Assembly (NCBI GenBank): GCA_013398295.1
Contig: VZSF01000873.1
Coordinates: 1-64,000, forward strand
Length of the DNA stretch: 64,000 bases
Direction of reading: 5' to 3'
From: Chionis minor
Lineage: Eukaryota; Chordata; Aves; Charadriiformes; Chionididae
Below, one piece after another: positions 48,742 to 59,430 of the stretch. The notes beneath the pieces are model-generated. The model worked only from the letters and a program-made list of their open reading frames with translations, ran no database searches and had not been told where the DNA came from. A program made the position numbers and the translations under genes. Each line of letters starts with the position of its first letter. The stretch's first letter is position 1.

Positions 48742-49879
48742 GTGAAGTAGAAGCTGAGAGAGAAACAGTTGGCCTAAATTTGAGAGATTCAGGGTCAGGT
48801 TGTGACCATCATTTCATATGCCCTCCACCCTGCATGGGTTCACCTCTGGGCTCCCAGCTGCACGCGTGGCTGTTCCTCCGCAGCTCCTTCCCCCTGCACT
48901 GCAAACCAGGCACACCTCACGGGATGAGCCATGGCAGACCAGGCTTTTGCAGGTCAGGGAGTAAATGAACCAGCGGCATCACTGACTGTCAGACTTGCTC
49001 CATCTGCCCTCAGCAGCAACAAGGCTGAGAAACAGCCCAGTAATCACAGAGCTGTGATGTGCCCCCGTGTCAGTACGGCACTTCACTTGCCAAATCTTTT
49101 AAGGTTTGGGCATGTTAGAAGAGGCTTCCCCTTAAAGATAAATGCAATCCTGTGTTAGGTCATTATCTACAACTCATGGCTGAACTGTGTGAGAAAAGCC
49201 GAATTTCATCATGTTAAGACAAGGGATAATTCAGGATACTCACTTTCCTACGCCACTAAAATGAAAGTAATTTCTGCTGGGATTGTGCTACAATCAGTAG
49301 GTTAACCTACTGTAAGGTTAAAAACAGCTTCAAGCGTTGTGTTCAAGACATATTTCAGAAAGGCAAAGTTCAGTAGATGAAAGGCCAAGTATAGACCACA
49401 TTCTGCTTTCCTCTAAACTCACGTAAGTTACTATGGAGCACCTCCACGAGCTTCAATCTCTGCTTGTGCTTGTGTGTTACAGAGAAGGTTACGGCTCTAC
49501 AGTTTTAAAGTTGCTGTGGGAACCAACATACTAAAGCAATCCTAAGAAATGTGTGTGAGAGAAATCTCCTTGGCTTCTCTCTTCCCTAGCTACAAGGTAG
49601 CAAAATCCACAGATTGCAGTCTCCCCAAAAATAAAATAAAGAAGAAAAAAACCCACCAAAAGCTGTCAAAGAATAGATATCTCAGTGGGAAATGAGAGAA
49701 AAAAGGAAAAAAAAATAAAAAGAGACCTCAAGACCCTAGCAGTGCTCACTAGGCAAAGTGAGAATGGAATAAGTCTCCTAAGTCTCCATTCTTTTACTCC
49801 CCATTAAAATGTGCTTGTTCCCCCCTACTAACCATCTTATTTAATTTTTTTTTCTGGATGGTTTTCTCTGATAATCCCT
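48742..49879. other. Non-coding stretch with an 18-bp perfect palindrome
   Basis: Only short chance frames. The notable element is the palindrome at 49295-49312. A-rich tracts occur at about 49625-49730. Confidence 0.6.
49295..49312. repeat. 18-bp perfect palindrome
   Basis: CAGTAGGTTAACCTACTG reads identically on both strands, centred on GTTAAC between 49303 and 49304. A further AAGGTTA half-site-like motif follows directly. It could be a dimeric transcription-factor site. Confidence 0.9.
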
Positions 49880-50660
49880 GGGAAATCAAGAATAAAAGTC
49901 CACTTGGTCTCCTGGGCCTTGGCAGAATTATTTTGAATTCAGCAGAGCAGGGAAGAAAGAGGGAAGGTTTTCATTTTCTGTTTGAGTCTTGGATCTTCCT
50001 CTAGTACACAGAAACCCTGCATGGTTTCAAACATGCTCATTAGGTGCTGAGCTAAAGGTAGCTATAATTAAATGCAATTTTCCATCTACTGCCAAGGTGC
50101 ATAGGTTTCCAGGGAGCCAGCTCCTTGTCACCTTTTCTGTGTACTTGTGGCTAAATATGAATATTAATGAACCCCCAGTTCTCCTCACCCTCCCCTTTCC
50201 CAATTTATTCACAACTATTCTGTCTTTCTGCAATGAAAGAAGGGGAAAAAAAATATATAATTAGCTTCTTTATGAGCCCTCAGTCTGCTCTGGCACCAGT
50301 GACTGAGCCTCCCGCTTTGCCAGTGGACAAAATACTGATGAAGAAAAGGTTCTTTAATAAAACGGGGGTTTGATTATCTTCAGCAGCCCTGACAAGCTTC
50401 AGAGAGCCCTGGAATGAAAACAAGATTTCTTGCTTGTGCTGCTAGCCATGTCATTTGGAGAGGATGTTCCCCTGCCCAAAAATAAAGATTTTACCCAACT
50501 TGGGTCACAACGTTTCTTGATTGAAAATCAGCAAACTCTCAGGGGGAGTGAAGACAGAGGATTTGGTCTAAAACTACTGGTGCTAATAAGAATAATGACA
50601 TCTCCCCTCTGCCAAGCCATCGCTGCTCTAGAGCTTGCAAATTAGCTTTATAACTGGAGT
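49880..50660. promoter_or_regulatory. Enhancer-like non-coding block
   Basis: Contains TATAATTAAATGCAATTT near 50062-50079, AATATGAATATTAATGAACC near 50153-50172, ATAATTAGC near 50258 and GCAAATTAGC near 50637-50646, in otherwise non-repetitive DNA without coding signal. The motif content suggests a homeodomain/POU-responsive regulatory region. Untested by alignment. Confidence 0.25.
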
Positions 50661-53600
50661 GGGAATCCATAATAATCAAGCCATGTCGTTGGTACAGCTT
50701 GCCGACACTGCATTCACCAGCGCCCTAGGCACACTCTCCTCTCACCACCAGTCCCAGGCCAGGCGAAGCCCCCCATGACACAGGGAGCCCATCTGCCCTG
50801 CCACGGGTGGACCCCAGCCTGAGAAACGGGGAGCAGACATCACCACAGCCTGCTGCTTTCTCCCAGAGTAAAACCACCTCAGGAGAACCAACAGCAGTGC
50901 GGCACTTCTCCTGCCACCGAGGAACGCAGGAGAACCTGCAATGAAAAATCATTCATAGGATAAGATGCCTGCCAACAAATGGGAGAGGACTTCAGGGTTG
51001 AGGGGAAGGACACCAAGGAGGCAGCCCAAAATGTGAGCTGTCACTCTTGCTAGCCTGGCCAGGGGCTTCCACCCCACCAGGTAGGAGACCAGGCCTCTTC
51101 TTCCTCAGCCTGCCCAACCTGCCTGGGCCATGTCACTGCAAGAACAGGCTGACTCACACCGGTTCTTCAGTGCTCACCGCCATGGAATGCCACCTCCGCC
51201 AGGGCTCAGCACAGCAAGAGCTCCCATTTCCCGCCCTGCAAAAACAGGAATTGTCACAAGGGCTGCTGTGAGGACCCTCACAATGCAATGATTCATCATT
51301 CATGCCCAGCCGAGATAAATGGACTGGTTCATACCACCCACAGGTGTGCCACCAGCTCCCTCCAGACTAGGGCACATGTCACTGCATCTTCTGCTCTAAA
51401 AGCATGCTCCTCTTTTCACCCCCTTTCCAAAAGGTACAGGCTTGCACTGAGCATCTCAGGGTTTGGACTGAAGAACGTTCCCCAAAATACAAGACAAAAA
51501 GCTGATTCCAACCTTCTCCAAATTATTTTATATTAAAAATTAATTCCCTTTGACTGTGTTCACACCTCTGTGGTGTTTACTAAGTGAAAACATGCCGGCA
51601 AATGTGTTTACTGAAGAAACATTCCCTGCACCAGCAAATTTTAGGCAAATATTTGTGGTAAGCAATTTTCAAAACTGCAAACCCAAATATTTATCCCAGA
51701 AAAAGGATTCTAGAAAGTCCACTCAAAGGCCAGAAACATACCATGTAACCTCTGTCTCCAGCCAGCCGGACGGGCGCCCGGCAGCTTCTACAGACAAAGA
51801 ATCCTTCAGAGGGATGCTGGGGTCACCTGATAAAGTCCCAACTTGCTTACGGGCAGACCAAAACCCAAGGAAGAGGAAGGACAAAAATTTACAAAGCAGG
51901 GGACTCCTGGCAAGTATTTGCTCAGTACTCCCATCACAACGGCTGAAGGGGGAAGCACACGCAGGACCTGACACAGCTCCACAGAGGTTCAGGTGAAAAG
52001 GGGTCTATTCCCTTCTTCTATTTCCTTGGCAAATGAACAGCAGCGGTGCTCACTCCGGCTTGCATGTTGCAGGCTGTGCCCTTAGAAGCAGGGGCAGTGG
52101 GATGGTGGCCACTAGACCCCAATTAGATATGAAAATAGCATGTAGATGGAAGGTCGTACATAGCTGCAGAAACGCTCTTACACCTGCATAAACCAGAGGA
52201 GAAAAAGGTAGCTTAGGAGGCAAATTTTATACTAGACTCAAGCCAAGTGTCTATAATATATGTTTTGTTTGGTATTTACACAGAATCTATCTGAAAACGA
52301 AGGTGCCTTTAGTTGCCAAGGGTAGCAGATGTGTTTTCTGCAAACTACTGCCAAAAAGTAAGTTGAGAAAGGGGGAGAAGCGGAGAGGGAAGTTCAGCTC
52401 CTTCAGCATGGAGAGCCTGGTGTCCAAATACTTCAAGTCGGCCCACTCGCAATAAAATTTAAAATATTTAACCCAGATGGCAGGGATTGCAGCTGATTAT
52501 TTTTAACTTGACCAACAGCACAACAAATGAGTGTTGGTGGCAGAGTTCAGCCTTCCTGGCACGTACCTTTGCCCGTCACCTACAAGCAATATGTGGGAAC
52601 AGCCAGAAGACTCACCCTGCGCCAAGACTGAGAAACTGCAGGAGCAGGATTCATTCGAGGACTTTGCTGCTGCCTCCTCCAAATAAACCTGGCAGTTCAG
52701 GCTGCTGAACAGTTTGATCCCACAAGCCAGTCCCGCGTTACCAGCCCTCCCCAGTACCCTTTCTTGTACGCTCAACAGGGAGGAGAGGGATTGACCAACT
52801 CATGGCACGAGGCCCTCTGAGCAGTGCACAGCTCCTTCAAATTCAGTACCTCAATAGGAGCAGCAAGGTGAAATGTGTACTGCCACCAACCCAGGGTGAG
52901 GGCTGTGCTACTCTCTTAAAAAAAAAAAAAAAAAAAAAGGTTTATTTTTTCAGACTTCCTAGCCTTTTCATCTTTCATGACCTAAAATTTCATCCTCTAA
53001 TCACTTCCTTGATGGTGTTCTAGGCAGAACTACACATAAAAAGCCCAAACAACCAACAAAAGTTCAATAAGATTTTTCCCAATGAGACCTGTGGAAAACT
53101 GTTTTTAACGTGCACATTTAACCTCTTTCAGACTCCCTGTCTCAGTAACTACCACACAGCATCTGGTTCCAGCCATCAGAAGAATCAAGCAAGTATCTAA
53201 GACAACAGTGAAGCAGTAAAGCCCACAAAAGGTTTAGAACTATGCTACACTGCAAATACGAAAACAAAAGGAAGTTTTGTTTTAAAGCAGCTGAGAATAT
53301 GAAGAGACTGTGAAATTGCAGAGGAATTTGTCATATATGTAAGGCAGAGGCCCTCAAAAATTGGGAAGGCTAACCCATCTTTGCCAAGGCAGCAGAGGGT
53401 GCTTGGTACCAGCAGCAGAACACTTGGTCAGAGCATGCTTGGAAAATGGGCCCACAATGAGAATTTGCCAAGCAAAGAAGATTGCCCGATCTGAACAAGC
53501 CAAAGGACGTGGTATCTCCGCAAAGGCCACGTTTGCCCAAAATTCCTATGGGGAGGAGACAGACGCTGGCCCCTGCCCACCACCCCTAGCACAGCCTTGG

Positions 53601-53929
53601 ATAGTAAAGAGCAATTGAGACTCCAGAATAACTCAAAGTGCCAGCCAGGATGCTATTTCATCCGGACCACAGCACAGCAGAGAGCACCTCAGAGTCTCGT
53701 TGGACAATGAGTGGCTGTGAATTGCCCTTGTCCTGTTGGCCCTGGGGAGGGAGACAAAAACAACCATGTGTTTCTGAAGATTTTGCAGGAACCCATTTGC
53801 ACCAGTTGTTGCATTGCACAGAAATTCATGTGACAGAGCACTGTCTAGGTTGCTAATTGCTAACTTTGCCAAGACTGAGAAGGGAAAAGCCTCAGCACCC
53901 GAGTGGTCTAACAGCAACACAAACTTCCC
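50661..53929. other. Non-coding stretch, nothing recognised
   Basis: GC-richer at 50700-51270 with chance frames on both strands. A 21-A tract is at 52918-52938. The 148-codon plus-strand frame at 51550-51996 has no recognisable domain. Confidence 0.6.
52918..52938. repeat. Poly-A tract of 21
   Basis: Uninterrupted A run with no recognised retrocopy attached. Confidence 0.95.
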
Positions 53930-54070
53930 TACTAGAATGTCATAAAAACCATATATGAGCCCCTGATAAAGGCTGCCAACATTGTAAAGCTTTCCATATA
54001 CTAATAAGCTTAACTATTTGCGAGTCTCTGGAGCCTAATCGTTACCGTATCATAATTAATGCCAACACCG
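53930..54070. promoter_or_regulatory. Short enhancer-like block
   Basis: Dense in AT-rich cores (ATACTAATAAGCTTAAC, CCTAATCG, CATAATTAATGCC) and without repeats or coding signal. A short conserved-element candidate; alignment needed to confirm. Confidence 0.25.
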
Positions 54071-56997
54071 GTCACTATGGCTACATTCGGGTTTTACCTG
54101 CTGAGATACATATCCCAGTGCCTGGAGGGTCACGGTGTATACCGCAGCTCTCACCGGGCCTAGGCTTCCCCTGCAGAAGTTAGTGTGCATTTGGGTTTCA
54201 TCCTCAGAAAACATGCCCCCAGGCTCAGGAACCAAGAAGTGCTGCTGCAGTTCAGTAATGTGCTGCATCTAAGGACAGAAAACCTCACTGCATTACAAGC
54301 CCACTGCAGAAAGGTGGACTCTCAAATGCACCTTTCGTTGGAGGGCAGCTAAGAGAGTGAAAATACATCTTCTTTACTGCTTCACGAGGATGAAGACTAT
54401 TTAAAAAGGAGTACCCAATAACAGTAGTAGCAGTAGACATTACTTTCTGGAATTAAACTGCAAAGCAATATTCGCAGAAAACCGCACATCGGGTCTGACT
54501 CTGCGAGCCACAGAGACTTTTCCTTGGTGTGAGTCCAAGCTTCCACCTCGACGCCACCAGAGCTGATCAAAATGGACAGCACAAGCTATTCAAGAAGCTC
54601 TTGGTTTCAGAGAAAGAAAAATAACAGGAGAAACATTTCTATCAGCACAATCATTCCTTTGGCTCTTTTGCCCTCCTCCCAACCCTGGCTATTAAATAGA
54701 TCACTCTAGCTAGGAAATTCTTCGTATAAATTCCTCACATATACACCACTGCTGACTGTTTGATGATGCTGTCGACTTCCCAGTGCTCTTTCAGAAAAAA
54801 CGTGGGTATTTTTTCAGATGACATACTATTTAACAAAAGACAACAAACAACAAACCTCCAACTTCAGATACTGCAGAAAGCCATCATCCTGTGACCAAGA
54901 ACTGCAGAATGCCTGAGGTAGGAAAATACTATTTATTCTTGTAATGGATTTTATGAACAAATCAAATGAGGTGAGATGTTTCTGAAAATTTGATCATTCA
55001 TCACCAAAGGCTTTTCCCATCTTGTACTCATCAGTCCTACTACCTGTCACTGCTGGAAATATGTCCTGTACATAGAAATAGATATAACATGCACGCACAC
55101 ACTTACTCATGTGTACACACTCCAAGCAATTGCCTGGCCTTCTTTGGACAACATCAGATTTATAAAGATGCAAGAAACATTCATTGAGTCATTTTTATTT
55201 GCTTTTCTTTCAATAAAACAAAAACTACTCCAGCTACAGAATGTGAACTATTACCTACTTCTTTAATGTTGGACTTAACTATTCTCCCCTCTTTTTTTCC
55301 CTCTACCTCAGAAATAGTCTTAATATAGCTGCGTGGGATATGCATCCTGTTTTTCAGGTTTGGTTTTGTCTGTCAGAATGGATGTGATTTTAGGGTTACA
55401 GATACATAAAAATATCCCAAAGGTTTGAGTAAACTGATAACTTACGATACCTTCAAGCGTTTTCTGAGGCCTTGGGAAAGAAGATGCTGCAGTTGCAAAA
55501 AAGCTGTTTTAATCATGGCAAAGTTTTGCACGTGTGTATACATATTTGTATGTGTGTTTGAATGTCATGAAATGCCAGAAAGAAGTTTTGGGGTTTGTGG
55601 GAATAAATTTTCAGCATTTTTGCTCATTTAAGGGAGGGTGGCCAAAAAAAGTCTAGTCACAGAAGTTTGGCAGCAATCCCTCATGGAGACAAATAAGTAC
55701 ATTACAAGATAGCGCCATTGCCTTTCCACTGTGTAGCAATGTAGGATTTTACACTCTGTTCACATTGCAGAAGATTGAATGAAATCTATCAGTGCTCGAA
55801 AGGATCATTAAAAAAAAAAAGAGCAAAACCCCATCCTCGCCCCGCAAGCACTTGAGATTAGTAAGTGCTGTTGTGGGCAGGTACTGCGATGTGTTCAAAG
55901 AACGGAGGATATGTCTGCCAGGGACGTACCATTACAGGCTGTTTTGCCTCTTGCTTGTCAGCAGTATGGTCAGCCCTGGAGTCACTCCATGGCTTGCCCT
56001 TGGGAACTTTCCCTCGATTTTTAAGACTGAAGGCAGATGGTTTTCTGCTATTTGTGGCTCCTGCAGCAAAAAAAAAGTATAGCGCTTCTCTCATTTTCTC
56101 TTCACCAATGCTGATGGCTGGTGATCCAACAAGGCAGTGGATAGAAATGGTCTTTGGCTACCTATTATCCGTCATTTTCAGGTTGAACGGCACCTCACTC
56201 TGAGGAAGCAATATAGTGCTGAAAAAGAGTTTCAAAACAACTTAAAACATCCTGAGATTCCAGCTCCAAAAACTATTGCCCCAAGAAGAAAACCACAGAG
56301 ATTATTTTCCTCTTCTCTCACCCCAACATCCTCTCTTTTTTCTCCTGCTCTGGGAGATGCTTTTCCTGCATCTTTCTTCCTTTCCTCTTACCAGCTGTTT
56401 TACCTCTTTGGTGCACATGAACTCCCTCTCAATATCATCTTACAAATTTTCTTCTCCATCTGCCTCTCAACAGTCTTAAAAGATACTCTCTCAGATATCA
56501 ATCTCCCTATCAAGACACTCTTCAGCAATCCTGCCCCTCCAGAGGCTGTCTGGACTTCGGGGCACTTGCAGGATGCGTTGAAACACTTTGCATCTTTCTT
56601 ACCCCCAGGAAAGCCTTGAAGCTTCTGAGGTAATAAGAGAGCTGAGCTACAAAATCTGGAAACGAGATCATCCTAGAGGGACAAAAAAGTGGATATATTC
56701 AACGTCATTCTTCATATGTAATAAAATTGGCTTTGCTTGATGTCTCAGTAAGTCTTCACCATCTTTCTGACCTTAATTTTTGTATAATTGAGACACACAA
56801 AGATCTAAACTGAGAAAGTATTCAGGTTTGAGTCTGAAATTGGTCAAATATTTGCAGTGGTACATATGTCACTCTGAAATAACACAAGTGTGAATGAAAC
56901 AGATTTTGAAGAAAACTGAGGTGACCATTATGATTTCCTTTAAAATCTCAAAGGTGTTAGTGGCAAGAAATAGCTTGTTTCTAATGCATTGGGGGGG
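54071..56997. other. Non-coding stretch, nothing recognised
   Basis: Short chance frames. The 160-codon plus-strand frame at 56137-56619 is pyrimidine-rich, has no recognisable domain and is judged accidental. Confidence 0.6.
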
Positions 56998-57011
56998 NNN
57001 NNNNNNNNNNN
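56998..57011. other. Assembly gap (14 N)
   Basis: Fourteen undetermined bases, directly after a G7 run and before CACACCC. Any reading frame across the gap is unreliable. Confidence 0.99.
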
Positions 57012-58929
57012 CACACCCAAAGCCAACCACAAAACAAGTAACCAAACATATGAGACTCGTCACATTAGGGTAGTTTTAAGAAAAGAGATGATAGCACTTT
57101 TCTGGTAAGTGATTTGCTTGTGAAAATACTTCTCTTGTTTTCCTCATACTGTAAAATTATCAGCCAGGCTGGTCTGTTCAGAGATAATTGAAATAGGATT
57201 TTTTTTTTTTTCCTTTTTGTTGAAAGGTAATTCTGAAGTAGTTTCACAAACACACTCAAATATTACCATACTTACTGAATGAGAGGCAATTTCTAAAATG
57301 CATGTGTTATTTCCTTTCAGTGTTGGAACAAGAGGGAGAGTCAGGTTTGAAAAGGCACTTTGCATCCCCCCTGTCATGCTGAGACAAAGGCTTGACCTCA
57401 CACTTCCATGTTACCTTCAGAGCTTAGAGCAAAGGGTGTTTTATCTTCTGTCTGTTTGGTTTTGGCTTCATCTGGGTTAGATAGTTTGGAAATGGCCATA
57501 CAGGTTAGAAGTTTGCTGACAATCTGCTGAAGTTGATGGAGCTTAGGTAATGCACTCAGATCACCCTGCATCGTTCAGGAGATGTTCTGGGAACCACAGG
57601 GAATTTTTTCAGGACTGCCATGTTTTAGCTGAAGTCGTGCTGATTGTTGGGTTGAGCGTGGAGAGGCACTGTCCTCATGGCAAGTCTCCCTACTATAGCA
57701 GCTGTTGCTTTAAAGGAGTTTGCTGGCAACAGAAGTTACATCTATACTAGTGAAAAAAGAATGACCAAGACCATCCTGAGGCAGTGAGGCCAGCTGGCAG
57801 AGAACACCCCATGTCCATGTGACTGAATTCTCCTACCTTTTCAAAATCCATCCAAGCTGCCTTTTTCCACAGGAGCAATGCTTATTTCCCAGTACATACC
57901 CCATTATTTAAAGCACTTGTTCCTGTTGGCACCACAGCACCTACCAAAGGACAGGGATAGGCCAGTGGCAGGCAGCCTGGTTGATGTGCACCCAGGTGCT
58001 CTCAAAGACAGGTCTCTCATGTTGACTATCCTGAGGCCACCTAATGGAAGTTTGGGCAGGAAAGGGGCAAGAGTAACATTTCACTGTAGCACAGCTAGGT
58101 CTAAAGGGAATGTGTATCTGCACCCAAAGATTATGAGCCCATCACTCAAATAAAAACACCAGTATTAGATGCAGCATAAATATTCTTACAATTTACTGGC
58201 TTGGAGAGCGCTAGGGGAAAAGTGGCACTTGGAAGAAAGCTCCTCAGAAAAGTGCAAGAGCACTGCGTGTGCAAGAAAGATCTGGAAAATCCCAGCAGAC
58301 TCAAAAGCATCCCTATGATTACAGGATTTTTTTCAATTTTTTTTTTTTTTTAATCATCACAAAACACAACACCATCAAATTGCACTTCTAAGATAAAAGT
58401 TGGGGTGCTGTGACTGCTGGTTGTCAGTGGCAAAACTCTGACCAGCATTAACGCAGACATAGTGTTGCATGACCAGTCTGTCATCTGTCCCATGCTTTCT
58501 GCAGGCATTCCTGCAGGTTTCACTGACACATACATCACAGATTCGCAGGAGGCAGAGCTGGTAAACACCTTGAGATGTCCCAGGGTAGGACAAGCATGTA
58601 TCTCAATGCCATTCCTAGTGGATGCCTGTCTCCCCTGCTCTGAAGGAGGATGAAGCTGTCATCAAGGAGGAGGGGGTTCCTCAGCTCCACAGACATTCTT
58701 GTCCAGTTCCTCACTATCCTCATGTTTTATCTTGCTTTCTCACCCAGGTCCTTCTCTTTGTAGCTGATGACCGCTACTTCTTGCTTTGCCTGCCACAGAT
58801 ACAGAGAATAGATCATTCCCTCCTCTTTCCACTTGAAAACAGTTATCCTGTCCCATTTCCCCCACCAGTCTACTCTCCCTCAGAGCAAATAACCCAAGAC
58901 TTTGCCTTTTTTCTTCTCAGTCTATGTGT
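57012..58929. other. Non-coding stretch, nothing recognised
   Basis: T tracts at 57199-57211 and 58337-58351; short overlapping chance frames; no recognised gene or RNA. Confidence 0.6.
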
Positions 58930-59430
58930 TTAGGTCACAAATTCTAGATATCTTAATCTTGCTTTACTCCATCCTCTCCAAGTGATCTATGGCTTTCTTG
59001 AAGCACAGTGCCTGATATTGGACATGGAATAGCTTTACCAGCAGAAGGATTACTTCATGTCTTCGCTGTTTACACATCTCAGAATGGATTTTCTCCTTTT
59101 CACAACAGTCTGACATTGTTCACACCTGCTCAGCTTGTGATCCAACATAGTTCCAACATCGTTCCTGGAAGAAACCAACAGTTTCTCACCCTTTATTTAA
59201 TTAGTCATTTTTTGCTCACTACCTTGCATGAAGCACTGTGGAATTTCATCCTGTTTTTAGGAAATGTCACCAATTTGTCAGAATCTCTTTTAATTCTAAT
59301 TCTTTCCCCCATTGTGCTTGCAGTGTTTCTTATACTTGTTTTATCTTCAGACTTACTAAGCCTCCCATGATCCAGGTTACTTAAAAGAGCATTAGATGAA
59401 ACTGCATAGAGAACAGGCACTTGTGCACTA
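58930..59430 (-). mobile_element. Ancient CR1-family LINE fragment (ORF2 C-terminal part)
   Basis: The plus strand carries, in the expected reversed order, several conserved blocks of old amniote CR1 ORF2: a TTTCTTGAAGCACAGTGCC block near 58990-59012, GATTACTTCATGTCTTCGCT near 59048-59067, CTCAGCTTGTGATCCA near 59128-59143, GCACTGTGGAATTTCATCC near 59233-59251, TTTTAATTCTAATTCTTTCC near 59288-59307, GTGCTTGCAGTG near 59316-59327 and TCTTCAGACTTACTAAGC near 59345-59362. Similarity is strongest in the middle and fades after about 59430. Frames are broken throughout. The divergence indicates an insertion much older than the 21.5-25.5 kb copy. Confidence 0.75.

Noticed and set aside
51550..51996. 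148-codon plus-strand frame
   Set aside because: No domain, no splice framing, and an overlapping minus-strand frame; accidental.
56137..56619. 160-codon plus-strand frame
   Set aside because: Pyrimidine-rich sequence gives a Ser/Leu/Phe-rich translation without a domain; accidental.
56869..57063. Minus-strand frame across the assembly gap
   Set aside because: It includes undetermined residues from the N run and cannot be trusted.
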